Of a stretch of DNA of 64,000 bases, positions 8,959-17,387 are shown piece by piece. The position numbers and the translations under genes are program-made. Below the pieces are notes generated by a model. It was not told the origin of the DNA. It ran no database searches and was given only the letters and a program-made list of their open reading frames with translations. Source of the DNA: Streptomyces sp. DH5 (lineage in GTDB: Bacteria; Actinomycetota; Actinomycetes; Streptomycetales; Streptomycetaceae); assembly GCF_020873915.1 (NCBI RefSeq), contig NZ_JAHWGP010000002.1, positions 398,905 to 462,904 on the forward strand, read 5' to 3'. Position 1 is the stretch's first letter. Each line of letters starts with the position of its first letter.

Positions 8959-9804
8959 TCAGCCGATGCCGAACGCCCCGGCGGGCGGCTCGGGCGAGGG
9001 GACGGCGTCCTCGTCGCGTACCGGAAGCGCGCCGCCGACGAACTTCCGGAGCCCCGCACCGTGTTCCACCCGGGCCGGGAAGGCGTCGGCGGCGGTGGCG
9101 CGGGACAGCGCGGCGATGTCCAGCGGATGGTGGGCCGCGGCGAGGACCGCGTTGCCGAAGCGGCGGCCGCGCAGCACTCCCGGCTCGGCGATCAGCACCA
9201 GCTCGGCGAAGCGCGTCGCGAGCGTGGCCAGCTGGGAGCGCAGGAAGGCGAACGGGGCCGTGTCCGGGAGGTTGGCGAGGTAGACCCCGCCGGGCCGCAG
9301 GACGCGCGCGGCCTCATGGACGTAGGTGACGGTGGTCAGGTGCGCCGGCACGCGCGAGCCGCCGAACACGTCGGCGACCAGGACGTCCGCGCTGTCGTCG
9401 GGGGCCGTCTCCAGCCAGGCGCGGGCGTCCGCCGCGTGCAGCGTGACGCCGGCGCCGTCGGGCAGGGGCAGTTCCCCGGTGACCAGGTCCAGCAGCTCCC
9501 GGTCGACCTCCACCACGTCCTGCCGGGAGCCGGGCCGGGTCGCGGCCAGGTAGCGGGGCAGGGTGAGCGCACCGCCGCCGAGGTGCAGGGCGTCCAGCCG
9601 GACCCCCGGTTCGGCGACGACGTCCAGGACGTGCCCGAGGCGGCGCACGTACTCGAACTCCAGGTGGGCCGGGTCGTCCAGGTCGACGTACGACTGCGGC
9701 GCCCCGTCGACGGTGAGCAGCCAGGCCCGCTCCCGGTCCACGTCGGGCATCAGCTTGGCGGTGCCGTGACCGACGGCACGGGTCACGGGGAGGGATTCGC
9801 TCAC
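8959..9804 (-). CDS. Spermidine-synthase-like methyltransferase-fold protein
   Basis: A 281-residue Rossmann protein. LHLGGGALTLPRYLAATRPG is the nucleotide-binding loop, VVEVDRELLDLV the acidic strand end, HAADARAWLE the next motif and DVLVADVFGGSRVPAHLTT the active-site region of spermidine-synthase-like proteins. It lacks the N-terminal membrane segments of some relatives. True polyamine synthases have a conserved gatekeeping region I cannot confirm, so SAM-dependent activity on another substrate is possible. GTG 9804 gives the N-terminus VSESLPVTRAV; a GTG at 9828 would add eight residues. It lies 39 bp downstream of tuf3 on the same strand and may be co-transcribed. Confidence 0.8.
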   Translation of the reverse strand: MSESLPVTRAVGHGTAKLMPDVDRERAWLLTVDGAPQSYVDLDDPAHLEFEYVRRLGHVLDVVAEPGVRLDALHLGGGALTLPRYLAATRPGSRQDVVEVDRELLDLVTGELPLPDGAGVTLHAADARAWLETAPDDSADVLVADVFGGSRVPAHLTTVTYVHEAARVLRPGGVYLANLPDTAPFAFLRSQLATLATRFAELVLIAEPGVLRGRRFGNAVLAAAHHPLDIAALSRATAADAFPARVEHGAGLRKFVGGALPVRDEDAVPSPEPPAGAFGIG

Positions 9805-9843
9805 CTCCCCATTGTCCCCGGCGGGCACGCGGCCGTTCGCGGC

Positions 9844-11013
9844 TCAGCCGACCGACGTCACGGTGCCGGCCCCGACGGTGCGTCCGCCCTCACGGACGGC
9901 GAACCCCAGTCCGGCCTCCAGGGGCACGTCCCGGCCCAGCTCCACGGTCATCGTGACCGTGTCCCCGGGCCGGGCCACCGCCGCCTCGCCGAGGTCGACG
10001 TCGCCCACGACGTCCGCCGTGCGGATGTAGAACTGCGGCCGGTATCCGGTCGACACCGGTGTCGTACGGCCGCCCTCACGGGCCGACAGCACGTACACCC
10101 GCGCCGTGAAGCGCCGGCTCGGCACCACGCTGCCCGGTGCGGCGACCACGTGCCCGCGCCGCACCGCGTCGCGGGGCACCCCACGCAGCAGCAGCGCCAC
10201 GTTGTCGCCGGCCTGCGCCTCCTCCATGGGCTTGCCGAAGGTCTCCAGGCCGGTCACCACGGTCTCCGCCTCCGCGCCCAGCACCTCGACCCGGTCGCCG
10301 AGGCGGACCGTGCCCCGCTCCACCGCGCCGGTCACGGCGGTGCCCCGGCCGGTGATGGTGAGTACGTTCTCCACCGGCAGCAGGAACGGCGCGTCCACGT
10401 ACCGCTCGGGCATGGGCACATAGGTGTCCACCGCGTCGAGCAGCGCGTCGATCGAGGCCGTCCAGCGCGGGTCTCCCTCCAGCGCCCTGAGCCCGGACAC
10501 CCGTACGACGGGCGCGGAGTCGCCGCCGTAGCCGTGCGCGGAGAGCAGGTCGCGGACCTCGAGCTCGACCAGGTCGGTCAGCTCCTCGTCCCCCGCGTCC
10601 GCCTTGTTGATCGCGACCACGATGTGGTCGACGCCCACCTGGCGGGCCAGCAGCACGTGTTCGGCGGTCTGCGGCATGATCCCGTCGAGCGCGGAGACGA
10701 CGAGGATCGCCCCGTCGAGCTGCGCGGCTCCGGTGACCATGTTCTTGACGTAGTCGGCGTGGCCCGGCATGTCGACGTGCGCGTAGTGCCGGGTGTCGGT
10801 CTCGTACTCGACGTGCGCGAGGTTGATGGTGATGCCGCGGGCGGCCTCCTCGGGAGCCCGGTCGATGCGGTCGAACGGCACGAAACCGCCGGTGCCGCGC
10901 GCGGCCAGGACCTTGGTGATGGCGGCGGTCAGGGTGGTCTTGCCGTGGTCGACATGACCCATCGTGCCGATGTTCAGATGCGGTTTGGTGCGGACGTACG
11001 CCGTCTTGGACAT
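9844..11013 (-). CDS. tuf3: Elongation factor Tu, EF-Tu3 isoform
   Basis: A 389-residue translational GTPase with all G motifs: GHVDHGKT (19-26), RGITI (59-63), DMPGH (81-85), NKAD (136-139) and SGL (173-175, where EF-Tu normally has SAL). Domains 2 and 3 are complete, ending [14 protein letters not shown]. It differs from the housekeeping protein at positions usually fixed: Met82 for Cys in [15 protein letters not shown] for AATDGPMPQT, His160 where E. coli has Tyr160, and Gly370 for Arg373. This matches the divergent EF-Tu3 of streptomycetes, which in S. ramocissimus is reported resistant to EF-Tu antibiotics. ATG 11013 has GAGGTACCGCC before it. It has no rpsG/fusA neighbours, as expected for tuf3. 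Confidence 0.92.
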   Translation of the reverse strand: MSKTAYVRTKPHLNIGTMGHVDHGKTTLTAAITKVLAARGTGGFVPFDRIDRAPEEAARGITINLAHVEYETDTRHYAHVDMPGHADYVKNMVTGAAQLDGAILVVSALDGIMPQTAEHVLLARQVGVDHIVVAINKADAGDEELTDLVELEVRDLLSAHGYGGDSAPVVRVSGLRALEGDPRWTASIDALLDAVDTYVPMPERYVDAPFLLPVENVLTITGRGTAVTGAVERGTVRLGDRVEVLGAEAETVVTGLETFGKPMEEAQAGDNVALLLRGVPRDAVRRGHVVAAPGSVVPSRRFTARVYVLSAREGGRTTPVSTGYRPQFYIRTADVVGDVDLGEAAVARPGDTVTMTVELGRDVPLEAGLGFAVREGGRTVGAGTVTSVG

Positions 11014-11107
11014 GGCGGTACCTCGAAGCCTCTCGATGGTGACGCGTGAGGGCCCCGGGCGCGGCGCTGCGGCGCGCGGCCGGGACGGGGACCCCTGGAA
11101 CCTGGCC

Positions 11108-11150
11108 GACCCTCCCCCTGGGGGGTCCGCCGGACGATCCGGGGAGGGTC
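11108..11150 (-). terminator. 10-bp hairpin between the small ORF and tuf3
   Basis: GACCCTCCCC (11108-11117) pairs perfectly with GGGGAGGGTC (11141-11150). On the minus strand the hairpin begins at the stop codon of the 33-residue ORF and ends 95 bp before tuf3. There is no T-run, which is common for Streptomyces terminators. It could end transcription from upstream genes or act as an attenuator for tuf3. Confidence 0.6.
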
Positions 11151-11250
11151 AGCTTCGGGCGCCGTCGACTACGGCGACGAGAGCGGGAACGGCAGCCTTC
11201 GGGGCATCCGCGACGGCGGATGCTGCGAGGTGGAAGGCGTACCGGAACAT
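11149..11250 (-). CDS. Possible 33-residue ORF upstream of tuf3
   Basis: ATG 11250 with GCGAGGA 8 bases upstream opens 33 codons: MFRYAFHLAASAVADAPKAA, then VPALVAVVDGARS. Composition is amphipathic/hydrophobic and codon use is GC-rich at third positions, like neighbouring genes. Its TGA is the first part of the hairpin stem at 11108-11150. It lies between the AlkD-like gene (56 bp away) and tuf3, all on the minus strand. It may be a leader peptide controlling read-through into tuf3, a small membrane-associated protein, or chance. I do not recognise it. Confidence 0.35.
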   Translation of the reverse strand: MFRYAFHLAASAVADAPKAAVPALVAVVDGARS

Positions 11251-11306
11251 GACGTCGATCCTCGCCGACGACCCGCCCCGCGTCGAATGGTTTTCGGGAC
11301 CGGGCG

Positions 11307-12074
11307 CTACCGGCCGGTGGTCCTCCGGGCCGGGCGCTGCCCGCCGATGTTCTTCAGCGCCTCCCGCACCGACAGCGGGGCGAGGCGCCCTTGCTCGCGC
11401 GCGAGGAAGGTCCTCACGGCGTCGGGGTCGGTCTTGGCGTATTCGCGCAGGCACCAGCCGATGGCCTTGCGCACGAAGAAGTCCGGGTGGCCCGAGCGGC
11501 GCAGGCAGTAGGCGAAGAGGCGTGCGGTGTCGGTGCGTTCCCGGTAGCGGAGCTGGTGGAGCAGGGCGGCGCGGACGAGCCACCTGTCGTCGTCGCCGAT
11601 CCAGTCGTCCATGTCGGCGGTGAGCGCCGGGTCGGCGGCGACCAGCGCCCCGACGACGTGCGCGGCGAGCGGGTCGACCGTGTCCCACCACGGCACCGTG
11701 GTGACGAGGTGCCGGGCGACGGGCAGGAAACCGGAGGAGCAGTGCCGTACGTGCCGGCGCGCGTAATCCACGGCGAAGTAGTGGTATTCACGCTCGGGCA
11801 GTTGCCCGCACCGCAGCGCGACGGCGGCGCAGTCGGCCTCACCGGGCCGGGGCAGTCCCGCCGTGACGGTGCGGGACAGGGCGCGGCGGACCGGGGTGGT
11901 CAGACCGAGGAAGGGGGCGACGTCCTTCATGTACGCCCGCATGGTCACGGCCCGCCCGGGGTCGGCCGCCGGCGGGTAGGCGGCGGTGAGCCGCTCCAGG
12001 ACGGTGTCGGCGAGCGGGCTGTCCGGCACCGGCGGCCCGCCGGCCGCCGTTCCGCCGCCTCCTGTGACGCGCAT
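11307..12074 (-). CDS. DNA alkylation repair protein (AlkD-like HEAT repeats)
   Basis: A 255-residue all-helical protein. MRAYMKDVAPFLGLTTPVRRA is the N-terminal signature of the AlkD-like family. Later come the tryptophan-rich WWDTVDPLAAHVVG, WLVRAALLHQLRYRERTD and FFVRKAIGWCLREYAKTDP of the HEAT-like repeats. AlkD proteins excise bulky or cationic N3/N7-alkylated purines without base flipping, using aromatic residues and an aspartate; WWDTVD probably supplies these. It is divergent from the DedA-like gene at 12124 with only 49 bp between. The long Gly/Pro-rich first 20 residues mean that an internal start is possible. Confidence 0.85.
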   Translation of the reverse strand: MRVTGGGGTAAGGPPVPDSPLADTVLERLTAAYPPAADPGRAVTMRAYMKDVAPFLGLTTPVRRALSRTVTAGLPRPGEADCAAVALRCGQLPEREYHYFAVDYARRHVRHCSSGFLPVARHLVTTVPWWDTVDPLAAHVVGALVAADPALTADMDDWIGDDDRWLVRAALLHQLRYRERTDTARLFAYCLRRSGHPDFFVRKAIGWCLREYAKTDPDAVRTFLAREQGRLAPLSVREALKNIGGQRPARRTTGR

Positions 12075-12111
12075 GAGACGAACACTACGGCGATCACACG
12101 TATGTGTCGGT

Positions 12112-12117
12112 TAGTGT
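12112..12117 (+). promoter_or_regulatory. TAGTGT -10 box of the VTT-domain gene
   Basis: TAGTGT ends 6 bases before ATG 12124, leaving no room for a ribosome binding site. The gene is probably leaderless. Confidence 0.4.
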
Positions 12118-12123
12118 CACCGA

Positions 12124-12912
12124 ATGCTCGATGCCACCACCCGCTCCGGGGGCACGGCTGCGGCCTCTTCCCGGGCCGCCGCACCCGACCTCGCGGTCGC
12201 CGTCCCCACGGCCGCACCCGCTCTCGCACCCGCCACCGGTTTCGCCGCGCGCTGCGCCGGAGTCCTGCTGTCGCCGTGGTCGAGACTGTCCCTGCTCGTG
12301 GTACTGCTCGCGTCGGCGGCGTCGGCGATGCTGGTCCTCGAACCGCAGCGGCTGCTGACCGACGGCTGGCCGGACCGGCTCGGCGGTGCCGTGGCGGTCG
12401 CGGCGTACGCCGTGGCCTACGGGATCTGCACGGTGGCCTTCGTACCGCGTCCGCTGCTGAACCTGGCCGCGGGGGCGCTGTTCGCCTCACAGCTGGGTCT
12501 GGTCGCCGCGCTGGGCGGCACGGTGCTGGGCGCCGGACTGGCCTTCTGTCTGGGGCGGGCCCTCGGCCAGGAGGCGCTCCGTCCGCTGCTGCGCGGACGC
12601 TGGCTGAAGGCCGCGGACAACCAGCTCAGCCGGCACGGCTTCCGCTCGATGCTGGCTGCCCGGCTGTTCCCGGGCATCCCCTTCGCCGCCTCGAACTACT
12701 GCGCCGCCGTCTCCCGCATGGGCCTGCTGCCGTTCCTGCTGGCGACGGCGCTCGGCTCGGTCCCGAACACCGCCGCCTACGTCGTGGCCGGCGCCCGCGC
12801 CTCGACGCCGACGTCCCCGGCCTTCCTGATCGCGCTGGCCTGCATCGCCGTACCGGGCCTGGCGGGCGCGGTGGTGGCGTGGCGCAAGCGGCACCAGCTG
12901 CGCGGACGGTAG
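12124..12912 (+). CDS. VTT-domain (DedA/TVP38-like) membrane protein
   Basis: A 262-residue integral membrane protein. After a Thr/Ala/Pro-rich N-terminus, helices start at about residue 50. The SNARE-associated/VTT core is recognisable as FVPRPLLNLAAGALF, GGTVLGAGLAFCLGRALG and MLAARLFPGIPFAASNYCAAVSRMG, with the arginine and proline-glycine of the family. Such proteins act in lipid scrambling or undecaprenyl-phosphate recycling in bacteria. The neighbour uppP (14855) handles the same carrier lipid, though not in an operon with it. The first ~45 residues are low-complexity and the true start could be internal. Confidence 0.82.
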   Translation: MLDATTRSGGTAAASSRAAAPDLAVAVPTAAPALAPATGFAARCAGVLLSPWSRLSLLVVLLASAASAMLVLEPQRLLTDGWPDRLGGAVAVAAYAVAYGICTVAFVPRPLLNLAAGALFASQLGLVAALGGTVLGAGLAFCLGRALGQEALRPLLRGRWLKAADNQLSRHGFRSMLAARLFPGIPFAASNYCAAVSRMGLLPFLLATALGSVPNTAAYVVAGARASTPTSPAFLIALACIAVPGLAGAVVAWRKRHQLRGR

Positions 12913-12928
12913 GACGGCCGACGGCGCG

Positions 12929-14098
12929 TCAGAGCCGTTCGAGGACCATCGCGTTGGCCAGTCCGCCCGCCTCGCACATCGTCTGCAGGCCGTAGCGGGC
13001 GCCGCGTTCGCGCATGGCGTGGACCAGGGTCGTCGTCAGCCGGGTGCCGCTGGCGCCGAGCGGATGACCGAGGGCCAGGGCGCCGCCGTGGACGTTGACC
13101 TTGGCGAGGTCGGCGCCGGTCTCCTGCTGCCAGGCCAGGACCACGCCGGCGAAGGCCTCGTTGACCTCGAAGAGGTCGATGTCGTCGAGCGAGAGCCCGG
13201 CGCGGCGCAGCGCCTTCTCGGTGGCCGGGACGACGCCGGTGAGCATCAGCAGCGGGTCGGAGCCGGTGACGGTGAAGCCGTGCAGCCGCGCGAGCGGGCG
13301 CAGGCCGAGCCGGGCGGCGGTCTCGCCGGAGGTGATGAGGACGGCGGAGGCGCCGTCGTTGACGGGGCTGGCGTTGCCCGCCGTGACGTTCCACTCGATC
13401 TGCGGGAAGCGCCCGGCGAAGGCCGGGTCGTGGTAGGCGGGCCGCAGTCCGGCCAGGGCCTCGATGGTGCTGTCGGGGCGCACGCACTCGTCACGGGTGA
13501 CGCCGTCGAGGGGTGCGACCTCGGCGTCGAACAGTCCGGCGTCCCAGGCCGCGGCGGCCCGCTGGTGTGAGGTGACGGCGAAGGAGTCCATCCGCTCGCG
13601 GCCGATCGACCACTTGGCCGCGATGAGTTCGGCGCTGATGCCCTGCGGGACGAGCCCTTCCGGGTAGCGCTCCGCGACGCCGGGGCCGAACGGGTCCTTG
13701 CCTTCGGGCACGTTGGACCACATCGGCACCCGGCTCATCGACTCCACGCCGCAGGCGACGACGAGGTCGTACGCCCCGGCGACGACACCCTGGGCCGCGA
13801 AGTGCACGGCCTGCTGGGAGGAGCCGCACTGACGGTCCACGGTGGTGGCCGGGACGGACTCCGGCAGCCCGGCGGACAGGGCGGCGTAGCGGGTGGTGTT
13901 CATCGCCTGCTCGCCGACCTGGTCGACGGCGCCGCCGATGACGTCGTCGATCAGCGCGGGGTCCACACCGGACCGTTCGACGAGGGTGCGCAGGGTGTGG
14001 GCGAGGAGTTCGACGGGGTGGACGTGGGCGAGGGCGCCGTGCGGCTTGCCCTTGCCGATGGGTGTGCGTACGGCTTCGACGACGACTGCGTCACGCAT
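12929..14098 (-). CDS. Acetyl-CoA acetyltransferase/3-ketoacyl-CoA thiolase
   Basis: A 389-residue thiolase with all catalytic parts: acyl-accepting Cys91 in DRQCGSSQQ, NEAF in the substrate pocket, His345 in GALALGHPLGASG and Cys375 in MCEAGGLANAM. Thiolases cleave 3-ketoacyl-CoA or condense two acetyl-CoAs. The QCGSSQQ active site and the length resemble steroid/fatty-acid-type degradative thiolases of actinomycetes. The gene faces an HxlR regulator at 14223; its promoter (-35 at 14195-14200, -10 at 14173-14178) is overlapped by an inverted repeat, so it is probably the regulator's target. Natural substrate unknown. Confidence 0.92.
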   Translation of the reverse strand: MRDAVVVEAVRTPIGKGKPHGALAHVHPVELLAHTLRTLVERSGVDPALIDDVIGGAVDQVGEQAMNTTRYAALSAGLPESVPATTVDRQCGSSQQAVHFAAQGVVAGAYDLVVACGVESMSRVPMWSNVPEGKDPFGPGVAERYPEGLVPQGISAELIAAKWSIGRERMDSFAVTSHQRAAAAWDAGLFDAEVAPLDGVTRDECVRPDSTIEALAGLRPAYHDPAFAGRFPQIEWNVTAGNASPVNDGASAVLITSGETAARLGLRPLARLHGFTVTGSDPLLMLTGVVPATEKALRRAGLSLDDIDLFEVNEAFAGVVLAWQQETGADLAKVNVHGGALALGHPLGASGTRLTTTLVHAMRERGARYGLQTMCEAGGLANAMVLERL

Positions 14099-14167
14099 GG
14101 TGCGGGCCTCCCTGGCCGCCCGGGCGATGCCGGGGCGGAAACGGCGTACCGGTGAGTAGGAAATCCG

Positions 14168-14215
14168 AACTCACCATAGCTTCGTAAGTTGGAAAATCAA
14201 ACCCTCCCGTAGACT
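14168..14215. promoter_or_regulatory. Divergent promoters and inverted-repeat operator between thiolase and hxlR
   Basis: Minus strand: TTGATT (14195-14200), 16 bp, TATGGT (14173-14178) is a good promoter for the thiolase. Plus strand: TAGACT (14210-14215) lies 7 bases before the hxlR ATG. AACTCAC-n9-GTAAGTT at 14168-14190 (6 of 7 positions paired) covers the thiolase -10 and spacer. This is where an HxlR dimer would repress. Confidence 0.6.
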
Positions 14216-14222
14216 CGGGGGC

Positions 14223-14696
14223 ATGGCCGCCGCTCCCAAAGACCCGCGCCCCTGCTCGATCGCCGACGCGCTCGCACTCGTCGGCGAGAAGTACTCCCTG
14301 CTCGTCCTGCGCGAGGTGTGCCTCGGCAACGGCCGCTTCGACCAGCTGGTGCGCAACACCGGCGCGCCGCGCGACGTCCTGGCCACCCGGCTGCGGCGGC
14401 TGGTCGACGCCGGGATCCTGACCAAGCGCCTCTACAACGAACGCCCGCAGCGCTTCGAGTACCGGCCCACCCGGGCGGGGCTGGAGCTGGAGCCCGTCCT
14501 GCTGACCCTCAAGGACTGGGGCGACCGTCATCTGCGGCAGGACGACGGCCTGCCGATGCTGCTCGACCACAGCTGCGGCGACACGTTCGTGCCGGTCGTC
14601 ACCTGCCGGGCCTGCGGCGGTGAGGCACGGCACGAGGAGCTGACGCCGCGCCCGCAGACCCCCGGGTGGACGGTGAGCGGCCCGACGGCGGCCTGA
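14223..14696 (+). CDS. HxlR-family winged-helix regulator
   Basis: A 157-residue MarR-like DNA-binding protein: CSIADALALVGEKYSLLVLRE, then GRFDQLVRNTGAPRDVLATRLRRLVDAGIL as recognition helix, and a wing ending YRPTRAGLELEPVLLTLKDWG, the HxlR layout. An extra C-terminal ~50 residues contain CRACGG plus an earlier HSCGD, a possible metal or redox site that minimal HxlR proteins lack. The ATG sits 7 bases after a -10 box, so the mRNA is probably leaderless. It is divergent from the thiolase and has an operator in the shared gap. Confidence 0.88.
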   Translation: MAAAPKDPRPCSIADALALVGEKYSLLVLREVCLGNGRFDQLVRNTGAPRDVLATRLRRLVDAGILTKRLYNERPQRFEYRPTRAGLELEPVLLTLKDWGDRHLRQDDGLPMLLDHSCGDTFVPVVTCRACGGEARHEELTPRPQTPGWTVSGPTAA

Positions 14697-14854
14697 TCCG
14701 CCCCGGGGTCGGCGAGCCGCACCGCCCTGACGCCTGGGGTTCACCTTGGGGCGCTACGCTTCCCCCTCGGCGCGCCCGATCACCGATCACCGCACGTGGC
14801 GACGTGGTGTGCCCTTCGTCCGTCCCACGATCGGCACTTGGACTCCGCTGACTC

Positions 14855-15730
14855 ATGTCTTGGTTTGAATCCCTCATCCTCGGACTCGTCCAGGGGCTGA
14901 CCGAGTTCCTCCCCGTCTCCTCCAGCGCGCACCTGCGGCTGACCGCGGCCTTCTCCGGCTGGGAGGACCCGGGCGCCGCCTTCACCGCGATCACCCAGAT
15001 CGGCACGGAGACCGCGGTGCTGATCTACTTCCGCAAGGACATCGGCCGGATCCTGTCGGCGTGGACCCGCTCCCTGACCGACAAGGAGATGCGCCGGGAC
15101 CCGGACGCGCGCATGGGGTGGCTGGTCATCGTCGGCTCCATCCCGATCGGCGTGCTCGGGGTGACCCTCAAGGACCAGATCGAGGGGCCCTTCCGCGACC
15201 TGCGGCTCACCGCGGCCATGCTCATCGGCATGGGCATCGTCCTCGGCGTCGCCGACCGCCTCGCCGCGCGGGACGAGAGCGGCGGCCGGCACCGGGCGGC
15301 CAAGCAGCGCAAGGAACTCGGCGACCTGACCGTCAAGGACGGCCTCGTCTACGGAATCTGCCAGGCCATGGCCCTCATCCCGGGCGTCTCCCGCTCCGGC
15401 GCCACCATCAGCGGCGGCCTGTTCATGGGCTACCGGCGCGAGGCCGCGGCCCGCTACTCCTTCCTGCTCGCCATCCCGGCGGTGCTGGCCTCCGGCGCCT
15501 TCGAGCTGAAGGACGCCGCCGACGGCGGGCACGTCTCCTGGGGCCCGACGGCCTTCGCCACGGTCATCGCCTTCGTCACCGGCTACGCGGTGATCGCCTG
15601 GTTCATGAAATTCATCTCCACCAAATCGTTCATGCCGTTCGTCTGGTACCGCATCGCGCTCGGCGTCGTGATCATCGTGCTGGTCGGCATGGGCGTGCTC
15701 AGTCCGCACGCCGCGGAGTCGGCCGGCTGA
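14855..15730 (+). CDS. uppP: Undecaprenyl-diphosphatase
   Basis: A 291-residue membrane phosphatase that converts undecaprenyl-PP to undecaprenyl-P for peptidoglycan and surface polysaccharide synthesis; it also gives bacitracin tolerance. Signature motifs are present: [14 protein letters not shown] (about 14-27, catalytic glutamate and serines) and [11 protein letters not shown] (second motif with the conserved arginine). About eight hydrophobic helices follow the family pattern. ATG 14855 gives the standard [14 protein letters not shown] start. The upstream ~150 bp show no ORF. Length is normal. Confidence 0.95.
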   Translation: MSWFESLILGLVQGLTEFLPVSSSAHLRLTAAFSGWEDPGAAFTAITQIGTETAVLIYFRKDIGRILSAWTRSLTDKEMRRDPDARMGWLVIVGSIPIGVLGVTLKDQIEGPFRDLRLTAAMLIGMGIVLGVADRLAARDESGGRHRAAKQRKELGDLTVKDGLVYGICQAMALIPGVSRSGATISGGLFMGYRREAAARYSFLLAIPAVLASGAFELKDAADGGHVSWGPTAFATVIAFVTGYAVIAWFMKFISTKSFMPFVWYRIALGVVIIVLVGMGVLSPHAAESAG

Positions 15731-15831
15731 GCCGGCCCCGGGGAAGGTGACCGGGGCACGTGACCGAGAGCATACGGATCGCGTAGCCGTCCGGTAGCGC
15801 AGTGTCAGTCCATGGCCCTAGGCTTGTCCGC

Positions 15832-16011
15832 ATGTCCCCCGATTTAACGACCCCTGGTTCCGTGCGGTCCGCCGCCGAGGTCAACGAGGAGATCCGCGCG
15901 CTGTGGCTGCGCGCGAAGGGTTCCCTGTCCGACCTGGAGCGCGCGGAGTACGAGCAGCTGGTGGTCGAGTGGGCGGCGGCGATGCGCGACCAGGTCGCCG
16001 AAGCGGCCTGA
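15832..16011 (+). CDS. Small conserved actinobacterial protein, 59 residues
   Basis: A short, probably helical acidic protein: AEVNEEIRALWLRAKGSLSD then LERAEYEQLVVEWAAAMRDQ. ATG 15832 lies 7 bases after TAGGCT (15819-15824), so it is likely leaderless; a longer frame from 15802 crosses the -10. Small proteins of this pattern are common in streptomycetes and have no known role. It is followed convergently by an SDR gene 25 bp away. Confidence 0.68.
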   Translation: MSPDLTTPGSVRSAAEVNEEIRALWLRAKGSLSDLERAEYEQLVVEWAAAMRDQVAEAA

Positions 16012-16036
16012 CCGCTCCCCGCTCCACCGGTGCACC

Positions 16037-16777
16037 TCAGCGTCCGCCCGCGACCCGCAGCACCGTCCCCGTGGCGTACGAGGCGTCCGGCGACATCAGC
16101 CAGGCCACGGCCGCCGCGATCTCCTCGGCCCGCCCAGCGCGCCGCAGCGGAACCGTACCGGCGACCTGCCGGGCACGGTCCGGGGCACCCATCGCGGCGT
16201 GCATCTCCGTGTCGACGACGCCGGGGGCGACCGCGTTGACCCGGATGCCGTCCGGACCGAGCTCCTTGGCCAGACCGAGAGTGAGCGTGTCGACGGCGGC
16301 CTTCGTCGCCGCGTAGTGCACGTACTCGTTCGGACTGCCCAGCGTGGCGGCGCCCGACGAGATGTTCACGATCACGCCCGCGCCCCGCGGGACCATCAGC
16401 TGCGCGGCCCGCCGGCAACACAGCAGCGTGCCCATCAGGTTGACGTCGACAACCCGCCGCAGCGTACCGGTGTCGGCCTCGGTGAACCGTCCCAGCGGCC
16501 CGGTCACCGCCGCGTTGTTCACCAGCCCCGTCACCGGCCCCAGCTCCCGCTCCGCGACCTCGAAGAGCCGCTCGGCGTCGGCCTCGACCGCCGTGTCCGC
16601 GCGTACGGTCACGGCCCGCGCCCCGGCCGCGCGCACCCCTTCCGCCACCGACTCGGCGGCACCGGCGTCACGGACGTAGTTCACGACGACGTCGTGCCCC
16701 TCCGCCGCCAGCCGCAGACAGGTCGCGGCGCCGATCCCCCGGCTGCCACCGGTGACCACCGTGACCAGACGCTTCAT
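16037..16777 (-). CDS. Short-chain dehydrogenase/reductase (FabG-like)
   Basis: A 246-residue classical SDR: cofactor loop TGGSRGIGAA, NNAAV motif, catalytic YVHYAATKAA (Tyr-x3-Lys) preceded by the serine of NISSGAA, and APGVVDTEM. The arginine-containing fingerprint and NYV acidic-site substitution suggest NADP preference. ATG 16777 has AGGAGG upstream; an in-frame start at 16828 is not supported. It follows the VOC gene on the same strand after 147 bp. Substrate unknown. Confidence 0.9.
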   Translation of the reverse strand: MKRLVTVVTGGSRGIGAATCLRLAAEGHDVVVNYVRDAGAAESVAEGVRAAGARAVTVRADTAVEADAERLFEVAERELGPVTGLVNNAAVTGPLGRFTEADTGTLRRVVDVNLMGTLLCCRRAAQLMVPRGAGVIVNISSGAATLGSPNEYVHYAATKAAVDTLTLGLAKELGPDGIRVNAVAPGVVDTEMHAAMGAPDRARQVAGTVPLRRAGRAEEIAAAVAWLMSPDASYATGTVLRVAGGR

Positions 16778-16924
16778 GAGTACCTCCTGCGAAGAGCGCG
16801 ACACGAAGATCCTCAGGCTCGCAGACACGCGAGGCCTGCGTCACCAGGGGCGCGGCCCGCTCCCCGGTACGGGGGACTCGGCCTCCCGGGGCGGGAGCCG
16901 GCGCGCACCACCGGCGCGCCGGGA

Positions 16925-17362
16925 TCAGGCGCCGACGTACTGGGAGGCGTACTCCTCGCCGGGCGGGACGACGGTGATGACGTCGATCAGCACACCGTCG
17001 GGTGCGGCGACGATGAAGTGGCGCTGGCCGAACTCCTCGGTGCGCAGGGGCAGAACCTCGCGCAGGCCCTCCTCCGCCACGAGCCGCTGGTACTCGGCGT
17101 CGACGTCGTCCACCTCGAAGTTCAGCAGCAGGCCGCCCCGGAGTGCAGCCCGGTGGCCCTCGGGGACGGTCGGATGGCCGTGGTCCAGCAGGGCCAGTTC
17201 GTAGTGCGGGGCGTCGGGGCGGCGCAGACTCACGTACCAGTCGGCCTCGAAGGTCACCTCGAACCCGAGGTGGCGGATGTAGAAGTCGCGGGAGGCGGCC
17301 ACGCTCCGGGTGGCGAGCACCGGATAGAAGCCGCTGAGCCCGGTCGTGGGTTCGTTCGCCAT
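16925..17362 (-). CDS. VOC-family (glyoxalase/bleomycin-resistance fold) protein
   Basis: A 145-residue single-domain VOC protein with two beta-alpha-beta-beta-beta repeats: [31 protein letters not shown] and [17 protein letters not shown], ending [20 protein letters not shown]. Members bind metals and act as glyoxalases, dioxygenases or drug-binding resistance proteins. It is divergent from the TetR gene at 17431 with two near-identical palindromes between them, so it is very probably regulator-controlled. The start ATG 17362 is chosen because the nine residues before it in frame are not conserved-looking. Confidence 0.86.
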   Translation of the reverse strand: MANEPTTGLSGFYPVLATRSVAASRDFYIRHLGFEVTFEADWYVSLRRPDAPHYELALLDHGHPTVPEGHRAALRGGLLLNFEVDDVDAEYQRLVAEEGLREVLPLRTEEFGQRHFIVAAPDGVLIDVITVVPPGEEYASQYVGA

Positions 17363-17387
17363 GGCAGAGATCCTTCCCGTCCATTTC

